Positions 8,812 to 17,066 of a stretch of DNA of 43,355 nucleotides are shown here, piece after piece (within the stretch, counting starts at the first letter, position 1; each line of letters opens with the position of its first letter). The notes under the pieces were generated by a model that worked only from the letters and a program-made list of their open reading frames with translations, was not told the DNA's origin and searched no databases. The stretch comes from Polyangium fumosum (GTDB taxonomy: Bacteria > Myxococcota_A > Polyangia > Polyangiales > Polyangiaceae). The stretch lies in assembly GCF_005144585.1 (NCBI RefSeq), contig NZ_SSMQ01000091.1, positions 1-43,355 on the forward strand, read 5' to 3'. Made by a program: the position numbers and the translations under genes.

Positions 8812-9468
8812 ATGAGCGGTTCAAGGAACGCCAAGGTCGGGCTCGATGCGCTGCTGACGCCGGAGAGCTCCGTGCTCCTCCTGATTGACCATCAGCCGTA
8901 TCAATTCGCCAATCTTCACAGCCACGAGCCGACGATGATCGTGAACAACGTCATCGGCCTGGCCAAGCTCGCCAAGGCGTTCGGCGTGCCGACCCTCCTG
9001 ACGACGGTGCTCGAAGAGCGGGGCGGCTACCTGATCAAGGGGCTGCAGGACGTGTTCCCGGAGCAAAAGCCGATCAACCGGACGTTCATCAACACCTGGG
9101 AAGACCGCCGCGTCGTCGAGGCCGTGGAGAAGACGGGCCGAAAGAAGCTCATCATCGCTGCCCTCTGGACCGAGATTTGTCTCGCCATGCCGGTCATCCA
9201 CGCGCTCGGCGAGGGCTACGACGTCTACATCGTGACCGATGCGTCGGGCGGCGTGACGGCCGAGGCGCACGATATGGCCGTGCGGCGTATGGTCCAGGCG
9301 GGGGCCGTGCCGATCACGTGGATGGCCGTGGGCGGGGAATGGCAGCGCGACTGGGCGCGCGAGAAGACGGTGGCGGGCATGGCCGATCTGCTGGGACAAC
9401 ATGGCGGCGCGACCGGCGTCGTGACCGCCTGGGAGTGGCAGCTCCTCGGGCTCCATCAGGCCAAGTAG
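8812..9468 (+). CDS. YcaC-like isochorismatase-family hydrolase
   Basis: The 218-aa protein resembles E. coli YcaC throughout: VLLLIDHQPYQF near the N-terminus, then TLLTTVLEERGG, a central KKLIIAALWTEICLA and VYIVTDASGG. Asp26 and Cys123 sit where the family has its catalytic Asp and nucleophilic Cys. Family members hydrolyse small amides or esters; YcaC itself has no firm substrate. The ATG at 8812 is preceded by a good ribosome site (AAGGAG, 8801-8806); an upstream in-frame ATG at 8755 lacks one. It is divergent from the LysR gene and probably regulated by it. No signal peptide, so cytoplasmic. Confidence 0.9.
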   Translation: MSGSRNAKVGLDALLTPESSVLLLIDHQPYQFANLHSHEPTMIVNNVIGLAKLAKAFGVPTLLTTVLEERGGYLIKGLQDVFPEQKPINRTFINTWEDRRVVEAVEKTGRKKLIIAALWTEICLAMPVIHALGEGYDVYIVTDASGGVTAEAHDMAVRRMVQAGAVPITWMAVGGEWQRDWAREKTVAGMADLLGQHGGATGVVTAWEWQLLGLHQAK

Positions 9469-9573
9469 CTCGCTCCGCGGAGCCCTTCGTCCCCTCCCCG
9501 CCGGCGTTCCTGCGTGGCGCCGGACGTCGCAAACCCCTCGCGTCCGGGGCCCATCCCAGGTAAGGCTCCCGGG

Positions 9574-10014
9574 ATGACCCGCGCCCTCCGCTCGTCGCTC
9601 GTCCTCGCCGTCCTCGGAATCAGCGCCTGCAGCCCGACGACGTCGTCGATGGTCGGCTACGCCTCGGTCCGCGCCGACCGCGAAGCACGTTTCTTCGCGG
9701 TCGGCGATACCCTCGTGATGACGGTCCGCGACCCGCCGGGCGTGGTGCTCGTCCCCTACCCGCCCACGCTCGACGAGGGCCGCGTCGTCGTGAACGCCGG
9801 CCTCGCGAGCGTGGGCGACGGCGGCGTGCACGTCCATTGCTTCGACGTGGCGCAACTCGCGCCGCCCACCGATTGGCCCGAGCGCCTGTACTGGCGCGAG
9901 CCCGACCATACGCTTTCCCGCGTGGCCGAGGTCGATCGCAGCGACGCCGCGCGCGCGCTCGCAGCAAAGTGCCCCGCCGAGGTCAAAACAAGTCGCGCGT
10001 CCAGCCGACCGTGA
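9574..10014 (+). CDS. Small putative lipoprotein of unknown function
   Basis: The protein is 146 aa with a basic start, hydrophobic core and lipobox LGISAC, so export and lipidation are likely. The rest has no domain I recognise; it is proline and valine rich with two further cysteines. The start is the ATG at 9574, which places the lipobox normally; an ORF start at 9514 would add 20 residues before the signal. The 3' end overlaps the 3' end of the opposing outer-membrane protein gene by 32 bp. Confidence 0.7.
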   Translation: MTRALRSSLVLAVLGISACSPTTSSMVGYASVRADREARFFAVGDTLVMTVRDPPGVVLVPYPPTLDEGRVVVNAGLASVGDGGVHVHCFDVAQLAPPTDWPERLYWREPDHTLSRVAEVDRSDAARALAAKCPAEVKTSRASSRP

Positions 10015-10630
10015 CGAGCGCGCCGAACCGGTGGGTCCCGAGGGTGTGGGTGGACGTCATGGCCCGAGGCGTGTCGTCGAACCAGTCCTCTTGCGTATAA
10101 TACGTCGTGACCGTCGAGCGCGTGAGGTCCCCCTCGTACACCCCCATCAGCCCGAGCTCGACGTGATTCTGGCGGCGGCCGAAGATGTAGCTCGCGCCGA
10201 CACGCGCGCCCGCGAAAGGCGTGGTTCCGTCGGCCCCCGGATCAGCGCTCAAGAAGCGGGCCCCCACGTTTTCATAGGCGTGGAGCCCGAGCGCGCCGCT
10301 CGCGGCGAGGCGCAGGCCGAAGGACGTGCGCCACGCGAGCCCCGCCGTCGCCCCGAAACCGGCATAATGCGTGAAGGCCTCGGTGCCGACTTCGGCAAAC
10401 CCACCGGCCTCGAACAACCCCAGCCGATACCGCGCCTGGATGCCGAGCAGGCCGCCGCGATTGTAGCCGTCAAAAAGGCCCGTGTAGGCGCCCACCGCGA
10501 CGTCGCGGGACGGCACGATGCCCGCCTTCGCGGCGTCCACGTCCACGGCATCCTGCGCGGCAGCCGGCGCGGCACAGAGCAGGAATGCAGCGCTGATCCC
10601 CAAGCACGTCTTCGACAATCGCGTTTTCAT
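9983..10630 (-). CDS. Putative outer-membrane beta-barrel protein
   Basis: The 215-aa protein has a clear Sec signal peptide (hydrophobic core then AAPAAAQ, cleavage near residue 25). The mature part shows alternating hydrophobic/polar strands with glycine and aromatic residues (for example GLLGIQARYRLGLFEAGGFAEVG and FGATAGLAWRTSFGLRLA), and ends in an aromatic residue, Phe, as outer-membrane barrels usually do. About eight strands are plausible. The ATG at 10628-10630 has a strong upstream AGGAG; the longer frame upstream is not signal-like. It overlaps the opposing lipoprotein gene tail to tail by 32 bp. Function is unknown. Confidence 0.78.
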   Translation of the reverse strand: MKTRLSKTCLGISAAFLLCAAPAAAQDAVDVDAAKAGIVPSRDVAVGAYTGLFDGYNRGGLLGIQARYRLGLFEAGGFAEVGTEAFTHYAGFGATAGLAWRTSFGLRLAASGALGLHAYENVGARFLSADPGADGTTPFAGARVGASYIFGRRQNHVELGLMGVYEGDLTRSTVTTYYTQEDWFDDTPRAMTSTHTLGTHRFGALVTVGWTRDLF

Positions 10631-10896
10631 GGCAAGCTCCTCGTTCGTATTGCCCTGGCAATTCACGTGCCCGCTCGGCCTGCGAAGCATGCGTGGCGCG
10701 CCATGAGGCGGGTGCGAACGAGCTACCGCGCGTGATGTCGGGCGCGACACGGCCGTGCGCGCGTGGTGTGGCGCCCGTGGCACGTTCGTGATGAGGAGGA
10801 ATCGAGGGGACGCGCCGCCAAACCCGGACCGGTGTGGGCGGTCCGCGACACGCGGACGGGGAACCGTATCGCCGCGGCACAGGGCGGGACACCCGC

Positions 10897-11028
10897 GCCA
10901 TGGATGTCGCGATGATTCGCGCGCATCGCGACCTCGACGTCGCCGTGCAGAGCCTCCTCGGCCGGGCAAACCATCACGACGCAGCCGACAACATCACGTG
11001 CGTGCTCGTCGTGCCCCACCCAGGATGA
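10897..11028 (+). pseudogene. Possible remnant of a PP2C-type phosphatase C-terminus
   Basis: A short open frame ends with LLGRANHHDAADNITCVLVV and then a stop. This resembles the final conserved DNIT-VLV motif of PP2C-family Ser/Thr phosphatases. Nothing PP2C-like is found upstream, so it would be a decayed 3' fragment. The surrounding 10631-11080 (450 bp) holds no other supportable gene. The match is short and could be chance. Confidence 0.35.
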
Positions 11029-11080
11029 TTTCGCGCCCGGTGCCGTGCCGACAAACAACTTCCGTGTAAAATCGCCCCCG

Positions 11081-12277
11081 ATGGCTGACGCACGCACCCA
11101 CCTCGGCGACGCCCACAACTTCGGGCGCCGCGTCACGCGGCGCGACGGCCGCATCCTCAAGCCCCGCACGGTCTTCTGGGAGTGGCTCCTGCTCGCGGCA
11201 GAGAGCCCGCTCCGGCGCTTCCTCACCGAGACCGTCGAGCGGGAGGGGCTCGGCGCTGACGTGTTCGGCTTTCTCCCCGATCTGACGTTCTCCTCCCCCC
11301 GCGCGCGGGACGGCGGCGAGGTGGAGGCCGTCACGCTTTCGCCGCTGCCCGCGCCGTCGAGCGCCGCCCAGAAGCGTGAGCTCGCGCGGATCGTGGGCCG
11401 CTCGCTCGCGTTGTGGAGCTTCCTCGGGGTCGCCGATCTGCACTGGGAGAACCTCGTGCTCGGCGTCGATGGGCGCGGCCGCGTGGTGTTCACGCCGCTC
11501 GACGTGGAGATGATCCTCGCGGACCTGTCGCTCCCGACCGAAACGAAGCTCCTGCCGGACGCCGATCCCGAGGTCGCCGCGATCTGTCGCCACGCCGCCG
11601 GCGTTCGTCGCGCCCTGCCCTACCTCGGCAAGCCAGTCGACCCGGCGGATCTGGTCGCGATGGCGAGCGCCTACCAGAGCACGCTCGTCTTTCTCGAACG
11701 GCATGCGCGCGCGATCGCCGGCGTATTCGCGGGCCTCCCGGAGCTCGGGGAGATGCCCATCCGGGTGTGCCTACGCGGGACCGAAGAGTACGTGCGCGCC
11801 CGCCCCGCCTCGCTCTGGCCGCCGCTGCTCGACGCCGAGAAGGAGCAGCTCGCCCGCGGCGACATTCCCTACTTCTTCCAGCTCTACGGGCGCCGGGGTA
11901 TTCACTGGTTCGGCAACCAAGAGCTGACCCGGATCGAAACCCTCCCGCTCGAAGGCGACGTGCCGCAGCTCGATCCGGTCCTCCAGGTCTCGCGCGGCTT
12001 CCGCTCGCCCACGCGAACCAAGCTGCGCGAGGACGGGCTCTTCACGTTGCTCGGCGCCTTCGACCACGGCTCCTTCGCCGGCAAGCACGAGGCCGACGGG
12101 CTCGCCGTCACCTTCAAGAAACGCGCGCTCGTCGTGAACCTCCCCGACGGCGAGGAGCTCGAATCCCGGCGCAACCTGAGCACGTTCGTCGGGAGCGTCT
12201 ACTCGCCTTGTCGCTGCGGCGAGGTGCTCTCGGTGTTCGTCCCCGAGGTGACCGTCTGCGAAGCCACGACGCGCTGA
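11081..12277 (+). CDS. Stand-alone LanM-type dehydratase-domain (DUF4135-like) protein
   Basis: The 398-aa protein carries the motif order of the lanthipeptide synthetase LanM dehydration domain: GDAHNFGRR (9-17), KPR (27-29), DLHWENLVLG (119-128), TPLDVEMIL (138-146), an R-x-T-x-x-Y segment (RVCLRGTEEY) near 228-237, and ARGDIPYFF (258-266). In LanM this kinase-like domain phosphorylates and then eliminates Ser/Thr in a precursor peptide. Full LanM proteins are near 900-1000 aa and end in a LanC cyclase; this protein stops after a short tail (about 320-398). No cyclase, precursor or transporter gene was seen nearby. The start ATG at 11081 puts the first motif at the N-terminus; a GTG at 11045 is possible. 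It may modify a peptide encoded elsewhere or have a divergent kinase role. Confidence 0.68.
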   Translation: MADARTHLGDAHNFGRRVTRRDGRILKPRTVFWEWLLLAAESPLRRFLTETVEREGLGADVFGFLPDLTFSSPRARDGGEVEAVTLSPLPAPSSAAQKRELARIVGRSLALWSFLGVADLHWENLVLGVDGRGRVVFTPLDVEMILADLSLPTETKLLPDADPEVAAICRHAAGVRRALPYLGKPVDPADLVAMASAYQSTLVFLERHARAIAGVFAGLPELGEMPIRVCLRGTEEYVRARPASLWPPLLDAEKEQLARGDIPYFFQLYGRRGIHWFGNQELTRIETLPLEGDVPQLDPVLQVSRGFRSPTRTKLREDGLFTLLGAFDHGSFAGKHEADGLAVTFKKRALVVNLPDGEELESRRNLSTFVGSVYSPCRCGEVLSVFVPEVTVCEATTR

Positions 12278-12323
12278 TCGCAGATCACGGCCCCCTGCCC
12301 CCACGGCGTGGTAACGTCACGCC

Positions 12324-12995
12324 GTGCTCCCCGCCTGTGACACCTGCCGCCGCCCGACCGTCGCCTGCGTGTGCGACCGTATCGTCTCGTACCCGACAGA
12401 CCGCCGCGTATTGATCCTCCAGCACCCGCAAGAGCAGGACGCGCTGCTCGGCTCGGCGCAGATCGTGCTCGCGAGCCTGCCGCGGGCGCAGCTCGTCGTG
12501 GGCTTGAGCTGGCGCAACCTCGGCCACGCGCTCGGCGAGGAGGACGTCGACCCACACAAGTGGGCCGTCCTCTTCCCCGACAACGAGGCGCAAAGCGACG
12601 TCACCACGAGGCGCGGCGCCCCCCTCGATCCCCACGATCTCGAAGGAATCCTCGTGCTCGACGGGACCTGGTCGAAGGCGAAGACCCTGTGGTGGCGCAA
12701 TCCCTGGCTGAACAAGCTGAACCGCATGAACCTGCGGCCGACAAAACCCTCCATCTACGGCCGGCTGCGCGCCGAGCCCCGGCGCGAGTACGTCTCGACG
12801 CTCGAATCCGTCGCAGCCGCCCTCACGCTCTGCGGGGAGAACCCAGAGATCGAGGCAGGCCTCTCGCGTGTCTTTCGCACCCTGATGCAGCGCGTCCGCG
12901 ACGCGAACCTCGCACCGGAAGAGCGAAAGCTCCCGCGGCGGACCCGCCCCCCGCGTGGGCCCAAGCCGCCACGGCCAAACACGCCGACGGAGTGA
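12324..12995 (+). CDS. DTW-domain tRNA-uridine aminocarboxypropyltransferase
   Basis: The 223-aa protein has the N-terminal zinc-type cysteines CDTCRRPTVACVCDR and, after ILVLDGTWSKAK, the D-x-T-W motif naming the family. WLNKLNRMNLRP and SIYGRLRAEPRREYVSTLES follow as in characterised members. The family transfers the 3-amino-3-carboxypropyl group of S-adenosylmethionine onto a tRNA uridine (TapT in E. coli). The last 25 residues are basic and proline rich. ATG at 12324, 46 bp after the LanM-like gene in the same direction, so co-transcription is possible. QHR copy 2 begins 9 bp after the stop. Confidence 0.9.
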   Translation: MLPACDTCRRPTVACVCDRIVSYPTDRRVLILQHPQEQDALLGSAQIVLASLPRAQLVVGLSWRNLGHALGEEDVDPHKWAVLFPDNEAQSDVTTRRGAPLDPHDLEGILVLDGTWSKAKTLWWRNPWLNKLNRMNLRPTKPSIYGRLRAEPRREYVSTLESVAAALTLCGENPEIEAGLSRVFRTLMQRVRDANLAPEERKLPRRTRPPRGPKPPRPNTPTE

Positions 12996-13004
12996 AGCCG
13001 CAGA

Positions 13005-13309
13005 GCTGGGGCGTTGCCCCAGGCCCCACCAGGGGCTGTCCGCCCCTGGACCCGGACCAGCCAGGGGCTGGACCCAAGCTCGATGAACTGCGCGATGCGC
13101 AGTTCATCGAACAGGCCCGGTGAAGACCAGCAACGGCGTTGCCCACCAAGACAGCCGCGCTGTTGGTTCGGCTGGCGACCTGGGTTCTTCGTCGGCCTGT
13201 TTGAAAAACTGCGCGGAGCGCAGTTTTTCAACCCTGGGTCCAGCGCCTCGCTGGTCCGGGGTCGAGGGGGCGGACAGCCCCCCGCGGGGTCCGGGGCGGC
13301 GCCCCGGCG
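13005..13309. repeat. QHR copy 2, between two convergent genes
   Basis: This is copy 1 in the opposite orientation, with its spacer (about 13119-13195) closely matching the reverse complement of the copy 1 spacer. The left arm has stems CTGGGGC/GCCCCAG, CCAGGGG/CCCCTGG, CCAGCC/GGCTGG and CGATGAACTGCGC; the right arm has CCGGGGC/GCCCCGG, GGGGG/CCCCC, CCAGCG/CGCTGG and TTGAAAAACTGCGC. It fills the gap between the DTW gene stop (9 bp away) and the P450 stop (13 bp away), which fits a two-way terminator or 3' end stabiliser. Confidence 0.9.
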
Positions 13310-13322
13310 CGCGGCGCTTCCT

Positions 13323-14642
13323 TCAGCCGAGCGGCCCCTCGACGATCATCTTCACCCCGCTCGCTGGCCCTGCATTGGCCGCGCGCACGGCGCCGTTGTC
13401 GGGCTTCGAGGACGCGAGCCGCAATCGATGGCGCCGGAGCCATGTCCCGAGCACGAGTTTCATCTCGTAGCTTGCCATTGCCGCGCCGAGGCACCGCCGC
13501 GCGCCGCCGCCGTAGGGGAGGAACTCGAACGGCGAATACGAGCGGTCGAGGAAACGCTCGGGGGAAAACCGCATCGGCTCCGGGTAGACGTCCTCGCGGA
13601 AATGGGCGACCGAGATCGCTGCGACCACGCCTGTGCCGGCTGGCAGGTTGTAGCCCATCACATCGAGGGGCCGGAGCAGCTTGCGCGGGGCGGGCGCGGG
13701 CGCGAGTGGGAAGCGGCGGAGCGTCTCGTTGCACACGGCTTCGAGGTACGGGAGTTTTCCGAGCTTCTCCGGCTCGGGATCGGGCCCGAGGGATGCGAGT
13801 TCTTCGCGCAGGCGCCCGAGCGTGGCGGCGTTTTCGGGCCGGTGCAGCGCGTAGAGGGCCCAGGCGATGGCGATCGCGGTGGTCTCGTGCCCGGCGACGA
13901 CGAGGAGGATGAGTTGATCGCGGATCTCGTCGTCGTCCATCGGCTCGCCGTCCTCGGTGCGCGCGGCGAGCAAGAGGCTCAGGATGTCCTCGCGTGGCCC
14001 TGTGGCGCGGCCTTTTTTGATGAGCTCGTCGAGCGCGGCGTGGAGGCGGCGGCGGCGCCCGAGGAACCGCGCGTAGGGGCCGATGCCCCCGAATTCGCGG
14101 CGCAGCGCGGGGAAAAGCGCGAGCAGCGGCGAGATGCCATTCGTGAACTCGAGCAAGAGCTTGGCCAGCGCGTCCATGCCGGCGCGCTCGGTCACGCCAA
14201 AGACGACCTGCAAGATCACGGCGAGCGAGAGCTCCTGCAGGACATCGGACATCGTGACGGTTTGCCCGACCTGGAAGGTGGCGGCGCGCTCCTCGGCGAG
14301 GCGCACCATCTGCTCGCCGTAGGCGCGCATGCGGGCGCCTTGGAACGGGGGCATCATGAGCTTGCGCGCCCGCTTGTGCGGGGCGCCGCTCGCGAGGATG
14401 AGCGAGCGGGGCCCGATGAAGACGCCGAGGTCCTGATTGAGGGGCTCGAACGTATCCGGATCGGCCGTGTAGATGGCCTTGATCCCGGCCGGATCGCCGG
14501 TCATGACGAGCGGGGGTTTGCCCGGGAAGCAGAACGGATCGCCGTACTTTTGCGTGAGCGGCTGCATGCAGCCGATCGGATCACGCATGTAGCGCACGAG
14601 GCTCGGGATGCTGGTGCGCGGCCCAGGCGGCAAGGTCCCCAT
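13323..14642 (-). CDS. Cytochrome P450
   Basis: The 439-aa protein has all P450 landmarks: I-helix LLVVAGHETTAIA (oxygen activation), the E-x-x-R motif in CNETLRRFPLAP, and the heme loop FEFLPYGGGARRCLGAAMA with the axial cysteine. The N-terminus starts MGTLPPGPR, typical of soluble bacterial P450s, with no membrane anchor. The start chosen is the ATG at 14640-14642; the frame is open 11 codons further. The substrate cannot be told. No ferredoxin or biosynthetic cluster is adjacent, so redox partners must come from elsewhere. It converges on the DTW gene across QHR copy 2. Confidence 0.93.
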   Translation of the reverse strand: MGTLPPGPRTSIPSLVRYMRDPIGCMQPLTQKYGDPFCFPGKPPLVMTGDPAGIKAIYTADPDTFEPLNQDLGVFIGPRSLILASGAPHKRARKLMMPPFQGARMRAYGEQMVRLAEERAATFQVGQTVTMSDVLQELSLAVILQVVFGVTERAGMDALAKLLLEFTNGISPLLALFPALRREFGGIGPYARFLGRRRRLHAALDELIKKGRATGPREDILSLLLAARTEDGEPMDDDEIRDQLILLVVAGHETTAIAIAWALYALHRPENAATLGRLREELASLGPDPEPEKLGKLPYLEAVCNETLRRFPLAPAPAPRKLLRPLDVMGYNLPAGTGVVAAISVAHFREDVYPEPMRFSPERFLDRSYSPFEFLPYGGGARRCLGAAMASYEMKLVLGTWLRRHRLRLASSKPDNGAVRAANAGPASGVKMIVEGPLG

Positions 14643-14749
14643 CGCAGGATGATGCCAACTTCGACGCGGTACCACAACGCAAACCCACCCCCGCCGCGTG
14701 GCACGAAGGCGCTCGTCCCCCGCGCTGAAAACCGGCTACCCTTCGCCGC

Positions 14750-15262
14750 ATGTTCGCCTGCGTCGACGTCGCCTACGCTCCCGACGACAGCTTCGCCGTC
14801 GCCGCCGGCCTGCTCTTCCGCCGCTGGGACGACGCGGCCGCCGCGGACGAGCGGACGGCCCGCATCGACGAAGTCGCCCCTTACGAGCCCGGCGCGTTTT
14901 ATCGGCGCGAGCTGCCCCCGCTCCTCGGCTTGCTCCGCGCGATCGACCCGCTGCCCGAGGTCGTGGTCGTGGACGGGTACGTGTGGCTCTCGGCGGACGG
15001 GCGGCCGGGGCTCGGGGCGCGGCTCTTCGAGGCGCTCGGCGGCCGGGTCGTGGTCGTCGGCGTGGCGAAGACCGCCTTCCACGGCGACGCGCCGTCCGTC
15101 GCGGTGAAGCGCGGAAAGAGCGAAAAACCGCTCCACGTCACGGCCGCGGGCGCGACGCCGGACGAGGCGGCGGCGTGGATCCGCTCGATGCACGGCCCCC
15201 ACCGGCTCCCGACGTTGCTCGCCCGCGTCGACCGGCTTTGCAGGGACGCGCTCACCCGATGA
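14750..15262 (+). CDS. Short endonuclease V-family protein
   Basis: The 170-aa protein has the endonuclease V motif series: DVAYAPDD (5-12), APYEPGAFYRRELPPLL (near 43-59), VVVVDGYVWLSADGRPGLGARL (near 74-95) and VVVVGVAKTAF. The family nicks DNA or RNA near deoxyinosine; Asp6, the Glu of RREL and the Asp of VDGY match metal-binding positions. It lacks the 30-40 residues that precede the first motif in E. coli Nfi and has a Trp where the usual HP follows the third motif, so activity may differ. Its TGA overlaps the ATG of the next gene (ATGA, 15259-15262), implying translational coupling. Confidence 0.78.
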   Translation: MFACVDVAYAPDDSFAVAAGLLFRRWDDAAAADERTARIDEVAPYEPGAFYRRELPPLLGLLRAIDPLPEVVVVDGYVWLSADGRPGLGARLFEALGGRVVVVGVAKTAFHGDAPSVAVKRGKSEKPLHVTAAGATPDEAAAWIRSMHGPHRLPTLLARVDRLCRDALTR

Positions 15263-16038
15263 AAGACAAAGGCAAACGCCTCCGCATCACCTTGCGTGTC
15301 CTCACGGCCTCCATGCTCGTCGCCCTCTTCGTCTTCGAGGGGCGCGCGCTCCTCGGTCCCCTCACCCGCGTGTTTCCCCGTGCATGTGCGGCCGTGACGC
15401 CGTCGCCGCCCGCGGTGGAGACCACGCTCGTGCCCGCGCACGTGCTCGCCCAGGAAAACCTCTGCCAAAACGTCTCCGACGGCCATTGCGAGCGCCTCGC
15501 CGAAGGCGCCCACGTCTCCGGCGCCTGCACGGACGGGGCAATGGTAGGCGACTGGACGGTGAAGGACGCGGCGACGGGGGCCTTGCGCTGGTCCGGGCAC
15601 TACGAGGGCGGCTGGGCGAGCGGCGTTTTCCAGGTTTGCGCCGACGCCACGCATTGCGACAGCTTCCGCATCGATCACCTGCACCTCGACGGCCCCGCGG
15701 TCACCTGGGAGCGCGACGGCGACCGGTGGATCGAGCTCTCCGGCCGTTACGAGCGCGGCCGGCGCGTCGGGCGATGGGTGCGCCGCATCGACGGCAAAGG
15801 CGCCGCCCGCTCCGCGCTGGTCCACGACGAGCAGGGCCTCGGCGCGAAAGAGTTTTTCTATTGCACCAACGGCAATCTCAAGGAGATCCGCGGCCGACAC
15901 ACGCTCGTGTACGACGCGCAGAATCACCTGCTCGCGGAGCGCGGCCCCGAGGGCCCGCTGCGGATCCTCGACGGCGCGGGAAGTGTGGTCCGGGACGCGC
16001 GGCCCGACGAGGAAACGACGCTCTGTCCCCTTCCCTGA
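15259..16038 (+). CDS. Membrane-anchored or secreted protein of unknown function
   Basis: The 259-aa protein has a basic start and one hydrophobic segment (residues about 10-28), which may be an uncleaved anchor. The periplasmic part has six or more cysteines (LCQNVSDGHCER, SGACTDG, VCADATHCDSF) that probably pair. Repeated short segments such as LRWSGHYEGGWASGVF, ELSGRYERGRRVGRW and KEFFYCTNGNLKEIRG resemble MORN-like or wrapping beta-hairpin repeats. I do not recognise a specific family. The start overlaps the endonuclease V stop. Confidence 0.7.
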   Translation: MKDKGKRLRITLRVLTASMLVALFVFEGRALLGPLTRVFPRACAAVTPSPPAVETTLVPAHVLAQENLCQNVSDGHCERLAEGAHVSGACTDGAMVGDWTVKDAATGALRWSGHYEGGWASGVFQVCADATHCDSFRIDHLHLDGPAVTWERDGDRWIELSGRYERGRRVGRWVRRIDGKGAARSALVHDEQGLGAKEFFYCTNGNLKEIRGRHTLVYDAQNHLLAERGPEGPLRILDGAGSVVRDARPDEETTLCPLP

Positions 16039-16075
16039 GCTGCGCGGCCCGGGCCCGTTCTGGTACAAGGCCTCC

Positions 16076-17005
16076 ATGCGCCCGCCGCGCTCCTGTCTTC
16101 GTGACGCCCGTCGCCGCGTCGGCCTCGTCGTGTCCCTCGTCCTCTCCGCCGGATGCGCCGGCCCCGAGGCCAGCAAACCCCCGGAGCCCGCGGCCTCCTC
16201 GTCCAGCGCCGGCGGGCCGCCGGCCGGGCCCCTGCACCTCGCCTACGGCCCCGATCCCTCGCAGATCGGCGATCTCCGCCTCCCGCAAGGCGAAGGCCCG
16301 CACCCCGTGATGGTGATCCTCCACGGCGGCTGCTGGTCGAGCGGATACGGCAAGGACCTCATGGACGGGATGAGCGAATCCCTCACGAAGGCAGGCTTCG
16401 CCACCTGGAACGTCGAATACCGCCGCCTCGGCCACGCCGGCGGCGGCTATCCAGGCACGCTCACCGACGTGGGCCTCGCCGTCGACGCGCTCCGCGATCT
16501 CGCCCCGACGCACCACCTCGACACGACGAAGGTCTTCGCCGTGGGCCACTCCGCAGGTGGTCACCTCGCCGTCTGGGTCGCCGCGCGTCCGAACCTCGCC
16601 GAAGGCCACCCGCTCCGCGGCGCCGACCCGCTCCCCCTCACCGGCGCCGTCGCCCTCGCCGGTGTCCTCGATCTCGCCGAATCCGTCGACCTCGGCGTCT
16701 GCGGCGGCGCCGCCGCAAAGCTCCTCGGAGGCAGCCCGACCGACGTCCCCGCGCGGTACGCCGAAGCCTCCCCGCGGGCGCTCCTGCCGCTCGGCGTGCG
16801 CCAGATCCTCGTGCACGGCGCGGACGACAACATCGTCCCCCTCGTGATGAGCACCCATTACCAGGACGCCGCAAAGGCAGCCGGCGAAAAAGACATCCCC
16901 CTGAAGGTCGTCGAAGGTGGAGATCATTTCGACATGATCGAACCCTCGTCGACGAAATGGCCCGACGTGTCGCAAGCGATCGTCGGCGTCGCAGCGCTCC
17001 CCTGA
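16076..17005 (+). CDS. Secreted alpha/beta hydrolase (esterase-like lipoprotein)
   Basis: The 309-aa protein has a signal peptide with lipobox LSAGC (Cys27), then a Ser/Pro/Ala-rich linker to about residue 50. The alpha/beta-hydrolase fold follows: HGG oxyanion motif at 83-85, nucleophile Ser159 in GHSAGG, acid in HGADDNIVPL and histidine in GGDHFDMI. The HGG/GHSAGG pair is typical of hormone-sensitive lipase, feruloyl esterase and kynurenine formamidase-like enzymes. The substrate is not clear. The ATG at 16076 gives a good signal peptide; 37 bp separate it from the preceding gene and 61 bp from the antiporter gene. Confidence 0.85.
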   Translation: MRPPRSCLRDARRRVGLVVSLVLSAGCAGPEASKPPEPAASSSSAGGPPAGPLHLAYGPDPSQIGDLRLPQGEGPHPVMVILHGGCWSSGYGKDLMDGMSESLTKAGFATWNVEYRRLGHAGGGYPGTLTDVGLAVDALRDLAPTHHLDTTKVFAVGHSAGGHLAVWVAARPNLAEGHPLRGADPLPLTGAVALAGVLDLAESVDLGVCGGAAAKLLGGSPTDVPARYAEASPRALLPLGVRQILVHGADDNIVPLVMSTHYQDAAKAAGEKDIPLKVVEGGDHFDMIEPSSTKWPDVSQAIVGVAALP

Positions 17006-17066
17006 TGGTCCCGGAAAGCTCCTCCGAACCCCCCCGTCCCCCGTCCCCCTCCCCGATGCCTCCGCA

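Noticed and set aside
6113..9468. Biosynthetic gene cluster around HMG-CoA synthase
   Set aside because: No ACP, ketosynthase, enoyl-CoA hydratase or other mevalonate gene is adjacent, and neighbours are a regulator, hydrolase and unknowns.
7339..13315. Short ORFs in QHR copies reading like DELRIAQFIE or MNCAMRSSS
   Set aside because: The same peptides come from both strands of the hairpin ACTGCGC/GCGCAGT in every copy, so they are by-products of the palindrome and not genes.
13014..15107. 697-codon plus-strand ORF across QHR copy 2 and the P450 gene
   Set aside because: It is antisense to a P450 with all catalytic motifs and passes through a non-coding repeat; composition is shadow-like.
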